Assembly (NCBI RefSeq): GCF_001742165.1 | Contig: NZ_CP016442.1 | Location: 434,001 to 498,000, forward strand | Direction: 5' to 3' | Length of the DNA stretch: 64,000 nucleotides | From: Burkholderia stabilis | GTDB lineage: Bacteria; Pseudomonadota; Gammaproteobacteria; Burkholderiales; Burkholderiaceae | Part shown: positions 25,475 to 33,693 of the stretch, in pieces | Layout of the letters: each line of letters begins with the position of its first letter | How positions within the stretch are numbered: position 1 is the stretch's first letter | The notes under the pieces: generated by a model | What the model was told of the DNA's origin: nothing | Seen by the model: only the letters and a program-made list of their open reading frames with translations | The model's database searches: none | Program-made: the position numbers and the translations under genes

Positions 25475-26689
25475 ATGAACCGACGTGATTTTCTGACGCT
25501 GACGGGCGCCGCGGCCGCGGCCGGCGTGTCGATGTGGCAGCAGCCCGCGCTGGCGGCGACGCCGGCGGGGCGGCAACCGGCGACGGGTTATGCGAACGTG
25601 CTGATCCTCGTCGAGCTGAAGGGCGGCAACGATGGCCTCAACACGGTGGTGCCGTACGCCGATCCGCTGTACTACCCGTTCCGGCGCAGTATCGGCATCA
25701 AGCGCGAGCAGGTGCTGCAGCTCGACGCACACACGGGGCTGCACCCGTCGCTCGCGCCGCTGATGCCGCTGTGGCGCGACGGGCAGGTCGCGGTCGTGCA
25801 GGGCGTCGGTTATCCGCAGCCAAACCTGTCGCATTTCCGCTCGATCGAGATCTGGGATACCGCATCGCGTTCGGACCAGTACCTGCACGAAGGCTGGCTC
25901 ACGCGCGCGTTCGCGCAGGCGCCCGTGCCGCCCGGTTTCGCGGCGGACGGCGTCGTGCTCGGCAGCGCCGAGATGGGGCCGCTCGCGAACGGCGCGCGCG
26001 CGATCGCGCTCGTCAATCCCGCGCAGTTCATCCGTGCGGCGCGGCTCGCCGAGCCGTCGTCGCTGCGCGAACAGAACCCGGCGCTCGCGCACATCATCGA
26101 CGTCGAGAACGACATCGTGAAGGCGGCCGACCGGCTGCGCCCGCGCGGCGGGATGCGGGAATTCCGGACGGCGTTTCCGGCGGGTGCGTTCGGCACGTCG
26201 GTCAAGACCGCGATGCAGGTGCTGGCCGCGTGCGAAGCGTCCGGGCCCGGTGCGCAGGACGGCGTCGCGGTGCTGCGCCTGACGCTCAACGGTTTCGACA
26301 CGCACCAGAACCAGCCGGGGCAGCAGGCCGCGCTGCTCAAGCAGTTCGCGGAAGGGATGAGCGCGATGCGCGGTGCGTTGATCGAACTCGGGCGCTGGAA
26401 CCAGACGCTCGTGATGACGTATGCGGAATTCGGGCGGCGCGTGCGCGAGAACCAGAGCAACGGCACCGATCACGGCACGGCCGCGCCGCATTTCGTGATG
26501 GGCGGCCGGGTGGCCGGTGGGCTGTACGGCGCGCCGCCGGCGCTCGGGCGGCTCGACGGCAACGGCAACCTGCCGGTCGCGGTCGATTTCCGCCAGCTCT
26601 ACGCGACCGTGCTCGGGCCGTGGTGGGGACTCGATGCGACGCGCGTGTTGCAGCAGCGCTTCGACACGCTGCCGCTGCTGAAGGCGTGA
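25475..26689 (+). CDS. DUF1501 family protein with Tat signal
   Basis: A 404-residue protein with a twin-arginine signal NRRDFLTLTGAAAAAG at the start and likely cleavage after about residue 28 (AALAA). The mature part has the alkaline-phosphatase-like DUF1501 fold pattern: ILVELKGGNDGLNTVVPY, GLHPSLAPLMPLW, LSHFRSIEIWDT, NGFDTHQNQPGQQ and TYAEFGRRVREN with TDHGTAAP near the C-terminus. The function is not established. The ATG at 25475 follows AAAGGATG. It probably forms an operon with the DUF1800 gene upstream. Confidence 0.92.
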   Translation: MNRRDFLTLTGAAAAAGVSMWQQPALAATPAGRQPATGYANVLILVELKGGNDGLNTVVPYADPLYYPFRRSIGIKREQVLQLDAHTGLHPSLAPLMPLWRDGQVAVVQGVGYPQPNLSHFRSIEIWDTASRSDQYLHEGWLTRAFAQAPVPPGFAADGVVLGSAEMGPLANGARAIALVNPAQFIRAARLAEPSSLREQNPALAHIIDVENDIVKAADRLRPRGGMREFRTAFPAGAFGTSVKTAMQVLAACEASGPGAQDGVAVLRLTLNGFDTHQNQPGQQAALLKQFAEGMSAMRGALIELGRWNQTLVMTYAEFGRRVRENQSNGTDHGTAAPHFVMGGRVAGGLYGAPPALGRLDGNGNLPVAVDFRQLYATVLGPWWGLDATRVLQQRFDTLPLLKA

Positions 26690-26699
26690 TGCGTGAGAG

Positions 26700-27533
26700 T
26701 CAGCGGCGGCGCGCGGCGCGCCATGCGATCCACAGCTTGCGGATCGGCGTCAGTGCGATGCGCTGGTGAAGCACCTGGTAGCCGTCGCGTTCGATCTCGT
26801 CGAGCAGCGCGCCGGCCAGGGCGATCTGCGCGCGCAGCGTGCGCTGCGCGCGGCGTTCGGATGCGGGGATCGCCGCTTCGGCGGCCGCGAGCGCTTCGCG
26901 TGCGCGGGTCGTCTGGAATTGCAGCAGCTCGGTGAAGGCCGGGCTGTAGCGACGGTTCAGCAGATCGGCCGCGGTCACGTTGTAGCGCTGCAGTTCGTCG
27001 ATCGGCAGGTAGATGCGGCCGTGGCGCGCATCGTTGCCGAGTTCCTGCACGAATTGCGCGAGCATCAGCGCACGGCCGGCGTCGGCTGCCCACGGTTGCG
27101 GGTCGGCCGGGTTCGCGGCGCTTGCGCGTGCGACCAGCGACGCGAAGGTGCCGCCCACCTGTGCGATATAGCGCTGCAGGTTCGCGAAATCGAGGTAGCG
27201 CGCCTGTTCGAGATCCATCCCGTAACCGTTCACGAGCGTGCGCAGCGCGTCGGCCTCGGCGGCGATCGCCGGATGATGCTGCGCGAGTGCCTTCGTGACG
27301 GGGTGCGACGGCTGCCCGTCGGCCAGCGCGGCGAGCTCCTTGTGCCACCACGCGAGCTTCGTGTGTCCGACGGTCGGGTCGCTGGTTTCCTTGACGGTTT
27401 CCTCGAGCTCGCGGCGCAACGCGAACAGCGCGGTCAGGCGCGGTTGCGCGGCGAGCGGCGCCTGACGCAGCGCGTAGTAGACGCTGGAGCCTGCGGGGGC
27501 GGCCTTTTGCTGACAGTAGTCGTCGAAGTTCAC
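26700..27533 (-). CDS. Squalene/phytoene synthase-like protein lacking the catalytic aspartates
   Basis: A 277-residue all-alpha protein of the squalene/phytoene synthase superfamily: YCQQKAAPAGSSVYYALR, LTALFALRRELEETVKET, LAWWHKEL and a second conserved segment FVQELGNDARHGRIYLP. In true synthases the two aspartate-rich motifs (DxxxD) bind diphosphate through magnesium; here the first reads EETVKE and the second QELGND, so both are degenerate. The overall pattern, including FALR and WW/FWK, resembles the mitochondrial complex I assembly factor NDUFAF6 more than HpnC/HpnD. It may therefore be a non-enzymatic protein. An isolated gene, convergent with the DUF1501 gene. Confidence 0.75.
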   Translation of the reverse strand: MNFDDYCQQKAAPAGSSVYYALRQAPLAAQPRLTALFALRRELEETVKETSDPTVGHTKLAWWHKELAALADGQPSHPVTKALAQHHPAIAAEADALRTLVNGYGMDLEQARYLDFANLQRYIAQVGGTFASLVARASAANPADPQPWAADAGRALMLAQFVQELGNDARHGRIYLPIDELQRYNVTAADLLNRRYSPAFTELLQFQTTRAREALAAAEAAIPASERRAQRTLRAQIALAGALLDEIERDGYQVLHQRIALTPIRKLWIAWRAARRR

Positions 27534-27638
27534 GGGCGGAATCGTGTCGGGGGCGGGTTCGGGGGACGCGCAGCGGCGCGTGGCCGGAACGTCGAGCGCG
27601 GCATTCTAGCACCGCTGCACGACGGACGCCGGCAGGGC

Positions 27639-27667
27639 GAGACAAGGCTGCACGGATCGGGTAGAAT
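27639..27667 (+). promoter_or_regulatory. Promoter of tRNA-Leu
   Basis: GAGACA (27639-27644) and TAGAAT (27662-27667) are 17 bases apart, in the gap between two divergently oriented features, and lie about 110 bases upstream of the tRNA. The match to the sigma-70 consensus is moderate (4/6 and 5/6). Confidence 0.5.
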
Positions 27668-27776
27668 CTCGCGCTCGCCTGATCGGGCGTGCCGGTTTTC
27701 AGCCGGCGAGAGGTCCCGGGCGCGCGGTGAATGCATATTGCGTTCCTGTTCCGCGCGGTCAGGCGACACAGCATGC

Positions 27777-27863
27777 GCGTGAGTGGCGAAATTGGTAGAC
27801 GCACCAGGTTTAGGTCCTGACGCCCGCAAGGGTGTGCCGGTTCGAGTCCGGCCTCACGCACCA
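27777..27863 (+). tRNA. tRNA-Leu (anticodon UAG)
   Basis: 87 bases with acceptor stem GCGTGAG pairing CTCACGC, encoded CCA end, D-arm GGCGAAATTGGTAGACGC typical of leucine tRNAs, anticodon stem CCAGG/TCCTG with loop containing TAG, a long type II variable arm, and T-arm GGTTCGAGTCC. A strong terminator follows at 27901. Confidence 0.97.
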
Positions 27864-27900
27864 GAAGCAGAGCGCGCACCCGTCAGGGTGACGTTCACGA

Positions 27901-27942
27901 AAAAGCGCTGCCGGTCGGCTGACCGCAGCGCTTTTTTGTTTT
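27901..27942 (+). terminator. Terminator of tRNA-Leu
   Basis: AAAAGCGCTG and CAGCGCTTTT pair over 10 bases, with an inner CGGTC/GACCG stem, followed by a T-rich tract. It begins 38 bases after the tRNA. Confidence 0.92.
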
Positions 27943-28061
27943 TACCGGTTCCCGGTCTTTCCCGATACGCGGGCCTTGTCGAGCACGCACGGAAAATCGT
28001 GCCGCGTGTAATATCGTGTTCACTTCTCATATAAGAAACACGATCACGCTGAGGGCCATCG

Positions 28062-28352
28062 ATGAAGAACACCGTACGCTTGCCGATTTCCGTTCTGGCG
28101 CTGATGCTGGCCGCGCCGGCATTTGCCGCGACGCCCGCCGACAATGTCGCGTGGAGCGCGAAGCCCGTGCAGACGGTTGCATCGCCGCCGGAGTGCACCG
28201 GTTACTCGGGGCGGCTGATTCCGAGCAGCGAGCCGCCGTCGACGGAATCCGTGCTGAAATCGGTCGGTACGATGCTGGCCGGCTTCGCGCTCAGCCGCAC
28301 CGGCGGATATCAGGGCGAAGCGCCCAATCCGTGCGCACACACCGGCCTGTGA
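28062..28352 (+). CDS. Small exported protein, 96 residues
   Basis: No family assigned. The start MKNTVRLPISVLALMLAAPA is a clear signal peptide with cleavage after AFA (about residue 22). The 74-residue mature part has two cysteines (in PPECTGYS and NPCAHTG), which could form a disulfide bond in the periplasm. No conserved enzymatic motif is seen. The ATG at 28062 follows GAGGG weakly. A terminator at 28408 ends the unit, so it is probably transcribed alone. Confidence 0.75.
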   Translation: MKNTVRLPISVLALMLAAPAFAATPADNVAWSAKPVQTVASPPECTGYSGRLIPSSEPPSTESVLKSVGTMLAGFALSRTGGYQGEAPNPCAHTGL

Positions 28353-28407
28353 TCGGTTCGCAAGCGAACCGCAGGTATCGCCGCTTCATTTGAACAGGCT
28401 TGATGAC

Positions 28408-28444
28408 AAGCGCCGCGCGTCGCCCCGACCGCGGCGCTTTTCCG
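28408..28444 (+). terminator. Terminator after the 96-residue exported protein
   Basis: AAGCGCCGCG and CGCGGCGCTT pair over 10 bases around a 12-base loop, followed by CTTTTCC. It lies between the exported-protein gene and the convergent 76-residue membrane-protein gene. Confidence 0.75.
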
Positions 28445-28456
28445 TTTCTAGCCCGT

Positions 28457-28687
28457 CTAATCCCAGAAACTCCGGATCGCGACCGCCACGATCACGGGCA
28501 CCGAGAACACCAGCGGGATCGCGAAATACTGCGCTTCGCGATCGACGATCCAGCTATAGATCACCCACGCCGCACCGATGGCGAACGTCACGAGGCCGAC
28601 CACCACGGCGGCGATGTTCAGCACCAGCTTCGAAGGCTGGTGGCGCGTTTTGGCATTGTCGTTGTTATCGCGCGGGGACGATTTCAT
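28457..28687 (-). CDS. Small membrane protein, 76 residues
   Basis: No family assigned. With the ATG at 28685-28687 the protein begins MKSSPRDNNDNAKTRHQPSK and then has two hydrophobic segments (about 20-44 and 54-71) with a short hydrophilic link YSWIVDREAQ. It lies downstream of the deacetylase gene on the same strand, with a 118-base gap, so it may be a separate transcript. The frame also extends 34 codons upstream without recognisable content. Confidence 0.65.
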   Translation of the reverse strand: MKSSPRDNNDNAKTRHQPSKLVLNIAAVVVGLVTFAIGAAWVIYSWIVDREAQYFAIPLVFSVPVIVAVAIRSFWD

Positions 28688-28805
28688 CGGAAGAGTGCGG
28701 CCTCGGGCCGGAACAGGGATAGAAGCACAGGAAACCCCATCCGCACGGATCGCGCAAGGGCCGGCGCATGCCGGCCCCGTCATGTTCATTCCTGCGCGTT
28801 ACACG

Positions 28806-29915
28806 TTACAACCCGAACGACGCCGCCAGTTCATCGAGCAGCTCGCGCTGGAACGCGACGAACCGCTCACCCGGCTGCTGCGCGATCGCGAGATCGAGCA
28901 TCGGATCGGCGACGTCGGTGCGAATGCCGGCCAGTTCCTCGACGATCGCCAGCCCGCAGAACGGCACGTACGCCTCCGAATAACCACCTTCGTGAACGAT
29001 CACGAGCCGCCCGCCGCAATGGCGCTGCGCGGCGTCCTTCACCGCGCGCGTCATGAACCGGTAGCTGTCGGTATGCAGCTGCATGCGTGCGAGCGGGTCC
29101 ACCGCGCTCGCGTCGAGGCCGCTCGCGACGACGATCAGCTCGGGCCGGAAACGCGCCAGCGCCGGCAGCACCATCCGCTCGAACGCGTAGCGATACGCGT
29201 CGTCGCCGCTGCCCGCGAGCAGCGGCACGTTCAGGTTCGCGCCGATGCCCGCGCCTTCGCCGCGATCGTCCGCGCCGCTGTAGCCGGGCGGGAAGCAGCG
29301 GTCCTGATGCAGCGAGATCGTCAGCGTGTCCGGATCGTCGTAGTAGATCGACTGCGTGCCGTTGCCGTGATGCACGTCCCAGTCGATCACGGCGACGCGC
29401 TCGATGCCGTGTTTCGCGCGGGCGGCCTCGATCGCGATCGGGATGTTCGCGAGCAGGCAGAAGCCCATCGGGCGGTCGCGCAGGCAATGATGGCCGGGCG
29501 GCCGCGACAGCGAAAATGCATTGGCCGCACGCTCGGCGACGACCGTATCGACTGCCGCGATCGCAAGGCCGGCCGACAGCGCGGCGATCTCGTAGCTGCC
29601 CTTGCCGAACGGTGCGAGGTCGCCGAGGTCGCCGCCATTCGCGTCGCTGAGTGCGCGGAATGCGTCGAGATAGTGCGCGGGATGGATGCGCAGCAGGTCG
29701 CCGGTCGTGGCCGGTTCGGCGCCGCGCAGGTCGAGTTGTGCCGCCAGGCCCGAGGCCTGCACGAGCGACAGGAAGCGGCGCTTCGAATCGGGCGATTCCG
29801 CGTAGCCCGCGCTCGACGGCGGCTGGACCCAGCCGCCGACCGGGAAGAACAGCGCATGCGTGCCGCCGGTATGCCAGAAAGTGCGTTCGTCGGTGAAGAA
29901 GGCAGTGCGATTCAT
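28806..29915 (-). CDS. Class II histone-deacetylase-like amidohydrolase (HDAH type)
   Basis: Zinc-dependent deacetylase of the HDAC/acetylpolyamine amidohydrolase superfamily, 369 residues, the same length as the HDAH enzyme described from an Alcaligenes/Bordetella strain. All catalytic elements are visible: SRPPGHHC (paired His), DWDVHHGNGT (zinc Asp and His), ISLHQDRCFPPGYSG, SGLDASAVDPLARM (second zinc Asp) and HEGGYSE (transition-state Tyr). The true substrate in bacteria is unknown; acetylated polyamines or other N-acyl compounds are likely. The ATG at 29913-29915 starts MNRTAFFTDERTF. It is 16 bases downstream of the MFS gene and 60-odd bases plus from the porin unit, so it is probably cotranscribed. 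Confidence 0.92.
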   Translation of the reverse strand: MNRTAFFTDERTFWHTGGTHALFFPVGGWVQPPSSAGYAESPDSKRRFLSLVQASGLAAQLDLRGAEPATTGDLLRIHPAHYLDAFRALSDANGGDLGDLAPFGKGSYEIAALSAGLAIAAVDTVVAERAANAFSLSRPPGHHCLRDRPMGFCLLANIPIAIEAARAKHGIERVAVIDWDVHHGNGTQSIYYDDPDTLTISLHQDRCFPPGYSGADDRGEGAGIGANLNVPLLAGSGDDAYRYAFERMVLPALARFRPELIVVASGLDASAVDPLARMQLHTDSYRFMTRAVKDAAQRHCGGRLVIVHEGGYSEAYVPFCGLAIVEELAGIRTDVADPMLDLAIAQQPGERFVAFQRELLDELAASFGL

Positions 29916-29931
29916 GGATGTGCGTGACCTG

Positions 29932-31140
29932 TCACGGTTGGGAGGAAACGGAAGGGCGTGCGCGGCGGTCGATGTGACGCAACGCGGCGTACGAGACGAT
30001 CGCGACGGCCGTCGCGCCCGCGAACAGCGCATGCATCGTGCCGCCCGCATCGAGCATCAGCCCGGCGAGCAGCGGGCCGGCCGCGAGGCCGGCGCCGATC
30101 ACGAAGTTGAGCGTCGCGACGAGGCGGCCCGATGTGTCGATCTGCGCGACGGTCGCGAGGATGAACGGCAGCACGAACGTCCACGCGAACTTGAACGCGA
30201 AGATCGCCGCGCCGTAGCCGCCGGCGTGCCGCATCGCGGCGAGTGCGACGAGCGACGCCGCGAGCAGCGCGTAACCGGCGGCCAGCATCGCGCGCCGCGC
30301 GAGCCGGCCGCCCGCGCAAGACGCGAGCGCCGCGCCGGCGATCCCCATCACGCTCGCGATCGCGAGCACGTTGCCGGTCGACTGCGGATCGAGCCCGGCC
30401 TCGGCGGCGGCGCGGCTCGCGAAGGTCCAGACGCTGCCGATCGCGAGATAGAACGTCAGCACGGCACCGATCGCGAGCGCAACGAAATGCCGCGGCACAT
30501 GCGTTGCGTTGCCGTGCGCAGTTGGCGCGTTCGCCGTCCGTGCGCCGAGCGACGACGGAAAGCCGCGCGACAGCGGTGCCGCGAGCAGCGCGAGCGCGGC
30601 GAGCGCGACATACAGCGCGCGCAGCCCGAATGCGGCGAACACATGCGGCAGCACGAACAGGCCGATCGCGCCCGCGATCAACTGGCCGACGACCCACAGC
30701 CCGTACACGCGGTCGCTGTTCTCGCTCGTTGCCGCGCTCGTCATGCAGAGCACCATCAGCGAACCGCCGCCGAGCGCGGTGACGGCGCGCAGCGCGAGCA
30801 GCGCGGCGAAGCCCGGCATCCACAGCGCGGTCAGCAGGTTGCCCGCGCCGAACAGCGCGATCGCGCACGCGGCGACGCGGCGCGCGTCGACCCGGCCGAG
30901 CCACAGGTAAGACGGCACGGTCGCGAGGCTGAACGCACCGAGTTCGACGAAGAAGTAGGTGCCGATTTGCGACGCGGACAGCCCGAGCTGCGTCGCGAGC
31001 TGGCCAGCGACGGCCGGCGCGACGAGCAGCAGCAGCGGCGTGATGGCCGCGAACACGATGAGCGCGACGAGCGTCGAGCGCGCGAAGCCCGACGCGCGGC
31101 GGTCGGGCGGGAGTACGGCATCCGGGGACAGGGTTTTCAT
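29932..31140 (-). CDS. MFS transporter
   Basis: A 402-residue inner-membrane transporter with about twelve hydrophobic segments and a cytoplasmic N-terminus (MKTLSPDAVLPPDRRASGFA). Two six-helix halves are separated by a hydrophilic stretch at about 190-215 (SSLGARTANAPTAHGN). Family features include GRVDARR in the loop 2-3 region. Substrate cannot be told from sequence. It lies 21 bases after the porin stop and 16 bases before the deacetylase start, suggesting import of the deacetylase substrate or export of its product. The ATG at 31138-31140 begins MKTLSPD. Confidence 0.88.
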   Translation of the reverse strand: MKTLSPDAVLPPDRRASGFARSTLVALIVFAAITPLLLLVAPAVAGQLATQLGLSASQIGTYFFVELGAFSLATVPSYLWLGRVDARRVAACAIALFGAGNLLTALWMPGFAALLALRAVTALGGGSLMVLCMTSAATSENSDRVYGLWVVGQLIAGAIGLFVLPHVFAAFGLRALYVALAALALLAAPLSRGFPSSLGARTANAPTAHGNATHVPRHFVALAIGAVLTFYLAIGSVWTFASRAAAEAGLDPQSTGNVLAIASVMGIAGAALASCAGGRLARRAMLAAGYALLAASLVALAAMRHAGGYGAAIFAFKFAWTFVLPFILATVAQIDTSGRLVATLNFVIGAGLAAGPLLAGLMLDAGGTMHALFAGATAVAIVSYAALRHIDRRARPSVSSQP

Positions 31141-31161
31141 GGCGGGATCTCGTAGGGGGAA

Positions 31162-32205
31162 TCAGAACAGGTGGTACATGCCAACCATCGCGCCGAACTG
31201 AGACGCACCGGCGAGCGGCGTCGGGTCGTATTCGTAGACGGTCTGTGAGCTCTGGCCGCTGTTGCGCGCATAACCGAGGTTCACGTACGCGACGGTGCGT
31301 TTCGACAGCGCATACGTGGTGCTCGCGATGAAGAGCGTCGGATGGCCGATCGCCGGTGTGCGCGAATCGGTGTGGTAGACCCCGGCGTTCAGGCCGATGC
31401 CGTTCGACGTCAGGTAACGCGCGCCGCCCCAGACGATCGTGCGCGCCGCGTCGAGATCGCCCGTCAGGCGTTCGACGCCCGCGTAGACGGTGAGCGGCAG
31501 CGTGGCGAACGCATAACGCGCGGCGAGCGTGCCGAGTTCGCGCCGCCGCGCCGACGTGTCGTCGGGCCCCGACACGTCGCCGTGCGCCTGGTGCAGCACC
31601 GCACTGACCGACAGGCCGTTGCTCGTGTACTGGCCGCCGAGTTCGAGCACGCGCCCGGCACGCGTATTGCCGGCGACGCCGGCCGTTGCGGCGAGTGCCT
31701 CGACGTCGAAGCCGGCGAACGTCGGCGACTGGTACTTGACCGAGTGGTCGATGAAGTTCGCGTTCATCGGCACGATCACGCCCTGGCCGCTGTACGACGC
31801 GTACCAGAGCGGGTCGTAGAACAGCGTCTTGTCGAACAGCACGCTGAATTGCCGCCCGAGCGTGACGGTGCCCACGGGCCCCGCGATGCCTACGTACGCG
31901 CCGCGGAAGAACGCATAGCCGGGCGCGGTCGCGGTGCCGTCGTTGATGTTGATGCCTTGTTCGAGCTTGAACAGCGCGCGCCAGCCGCCGCCGAGATCCT
32001 CGTTGCCCTTCAGCCCGATCTGCGACGGCAGGATGCCGTAGTTCTGCAATTGCACGGCCGAGCGGCGCCCGTCGGCATGCGTCAGGTATTGCACGCCGGC
32101 GTCGAGCGCGCCGTACAGCGTGAGGCTCGACTGCGCATGCGCCGCGCCGCCGAATGCGGCGAGCGTCGCGGCGGCGGCAGCCGTGCGGATGAAGCGGGGT
32201 TTCAT
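31162..32205 (-). CDS. Gram-negative general porin
   Basis: Outer-membrane trimeric beta-barrel porin, 347 residues. The signal peptide is MKPRFIRTAAAAATLAAFGG with cleavage after AHA (about residue 23), and the mature protein starts QSSLTLYGALDAGVQ, the standard opening of beta-proteobacterial OmpC-like porins. Amphipathic strands with aromatic girdles follow, including GSSxIGLKGNEDLGGGWRALF (partly visible as SQIGLKGNEDLGG), a loop-3 region near NFIDHSVKY, and a C-terminal Phe (MYHLF). I chose the ATG at 32203-32205 after GGAGAACC; the frame continues upstream without similarity. First gene of the porin-MFS-deacetylase set. Confidence 0.93.
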   Translation of the reverse strand: MKPRFIRTAAAAATLAAFGGAAHAQSSLTLYGALDAGVQYLTHADGRRSAVQLQNYGILPSQIGLKGNEDLGGGWRALFKLEQGININDGTATAPGYAFFRGAYVGIAGPVGTVTLGRQFSVLFDKTLFYDPLWYASYSGQGVIVPMNANFIDHSVKYQSPTFAGFDVEALAATAGVAGNTRAGRVLELGGQYTSNGLSVSAVLHQAHGDVSGPDDTSARRRELGTLAARYAFATLPLTVYAGVERLTGDLDAARTIVWGGARYLTSNGIGLNAGVYHTDSRTPAIGHPTLFIASTTYALSKRTVAYVNLGYARNSGQSSQTVYEYDPTPLAGASQFGAMVGMYHLF

Positions 32206-32510
32206 GACGTGAGGTTCTCCATACCGTCCTGCATCGTTTTGTCGTTGGTGTTGTCGCGACGCAGTGTCCGCAGAGGGAAAACCGCCGAACAGTCGTACAG
32301 ATGAACGGTGCGGAAAACCCGCGGTGCGCGGCTTGGACGCCGCGCAATGCCGCGGCGCGGCGTGCTGCAGGGCAGCAACGGGCCGCGCACCGTTCAAATG
32401 GATGGGGTTGCCGCCGGTTCCGCCGGCGTGGCCCGTCAAAAAAGCCGGTCGCTATAATCGGCCGGTCTCGTTGCGCACATCAGCAGCCCGATCGGGCAGG
32501 GGAGCGGAAG
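32206..32510. other. Divergent intergenic region, porin / LuxR regulator
   Basis: About 305 bases. The plus strand carries TATAAT at 32453-32458, with no clear -35 partner, 53 bases before the LuxR start. CCGG arms flank that box (32445-32466). No ORF of credible content is present on either strand. Confidence 0.5.
32453..32458 (+). promoter_or_regulatory. -10 box of the LuxR-type regulator gene
   Basis: A perfect TATAAT 53 bases upstream of the GTG start. The upstream hexamer at optimal spacing is GC-rich and does not match, so an activator may be needed or the box may be fortuitous. Confidence 0.45.
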
Positions 32511-33656
32511 GTGAGGATCACGACGGATATCGGGCAGGATCTCGATGCGTTGCGCGACGTGCCGGCCGCCATCGTGCTCGGCGAATTCGGGTGGCCGCCG
32601 CTGCCGTCGCGTCGCGCCGATTTCGACGGCGTCACGCGCGGCGACGCCTCGCAGCGCGAACTCGGGCTGATGCTGCTCGACCTGTACGCGGTCGCCGCGC
32701 AGTCCGGCATCGGCGAATTCGAATACCGCTTCTTCTCGCTGCTGCAGGCGCTCGTTCCGTTCGACGCCGCATGGACCGGTGTCGCGACGCACGTGCCGAC
32801 CGGCCCCGTGATGCACAACAGCTTCCTGTATCGTCTGCCGCACGCGTTCTTCAGCGACTGGAAGCGCGTGCGCGATTGCGACCCGCTCGCGCACCGCACG
32901 TTGCACGGCGCGCACGGACGCGCGGTGCGGCTGTCGGTCGTCGAGCCAGGGCTCGATGCGCGGTTTCGCGACTGGTGCGTGAAGTACGGGCTCGCGCAAC
33001 TGATGTGCGTGTGCACGCTCGATCGCCGCTTCGGGCTGACGACGTTCATGTCGATCTACCGGCAGGGCCTGAATCGCCCGTTCAGCGACGACGACGCGCG
33101 CCGTTTCGAGGAGGTGATTCCGCATCTCGCGGCCACGCTCACGATCAATCGCGCCGCGCAGCTCACCCGCGAGCGCGGCGATGCGGTGGCGCCGGCGGTG
33201 CGCGCGCTGTGCGACAACTTCGGCGTGCTTCACCACGCCGATCACGGTTTCGACGACGTGCTGCGCACCGAATGGCCGGCATGGGCCGGCGCGCGCGTGC
33301 CGGAGCCGCTCGTCGCGCACTTGCGGCGCCAGTCAGCCCAGCCGTTCGTCGGCGACGCGCTGCGCATCCGGTGCGTGCCCGTTGCAGGGCTGTTCCAGAT
33401 CGAGGCGCGGCCGCGCTCGCTGCTCGATCGGCTGAGCCCGCGCGAACTGGCGGCGATTCGTTACTACGGCGCCGGACGCTCGCACAAGGAAGTCGCGCAG
33501 CAGATGGCGATTTCGCCGACGACCGTGCGTCACTACCTGCGTTGCGCGTACCGCAAGCTCGGCATGCACGACAAGAGCCAGATCGCGGGTGTGCTCGGCG
33601 CGACGGGCGGCGCGGCCGACGACGAACCGGTGGAAACCGGCGGCGAGCCGCGCTGA
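32511..33656 (+). CDS. LuxR-family helix-turn-helix regulator
   Basis: A 381-residue regulator. The N-terminal sensor region (about 40-290) resembles PAS/GAF-like domains of orphan LuxR proteins (LFSLLQALVPFDAAWTGVAT, GRFGLTTFMSIYR). It lacks the conserved residues of autoinducer-binding domains. The C-terminal HTH lies at about 305-365: LSPRELAAIRYYGAGRSHKEVAQQMAISPTTVRHYL, then RKLGMHDKSQ. I chose GTG 32511 with GGGGAGCGGAAG upstream. It is divergent from the porin-MFS-deacetylase set, which makes it the natural candidate regulator for that set. Confidence 0.88.
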   Translation: MRITTDIGQDLDALRDVPAAIVLGEFGWPPLPSRRADFDGVTRGDASQRELGLMLLDLYAVAAQSGIGEFEYRFFSLLQALVPFDAAWTGVATHVPTGPVMHNSFLYRLPHAFFSDWKRVRDCDPLAHRTLHGAHGRAVRLSVVEPGLDARFRDWCVKYGLAQLMCVCTLDRRFGLTTFMSIYRQGLNRPFSDDDARRFEEVIPHLAATLTINRAAQLTRERGDAVAPAVRALCDNFGVLHHADHGFDDVLRTEWPAWAGARVPEPLVAHLRRQSAQPFVGDALRIRCVPVAGLFQIEARPRSLLDRLSPRELAAIRYYGAGRSHKEVAQQMAISPTTVRHYLRCAYRKLGMHDKSQIAGVLGATGGAADDEPVETGGEPR

Positions 33657-33660
33657 ATCG

Positions 33661-33670
33661 CCCGTACGGG
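33661..33670. repeat. 10-bp perfect palindrome
   Basis: CCCGTACGGG immediately after the LuxR-family stop codon. It is short and may be chance in GC-rich DNA. It lies 24 bases before the larger inverted repeat at 33694. Confidence 0.3.
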
Positions 33671-33693
33671 AAGGCGCCGCGCACCGCTTCGAG

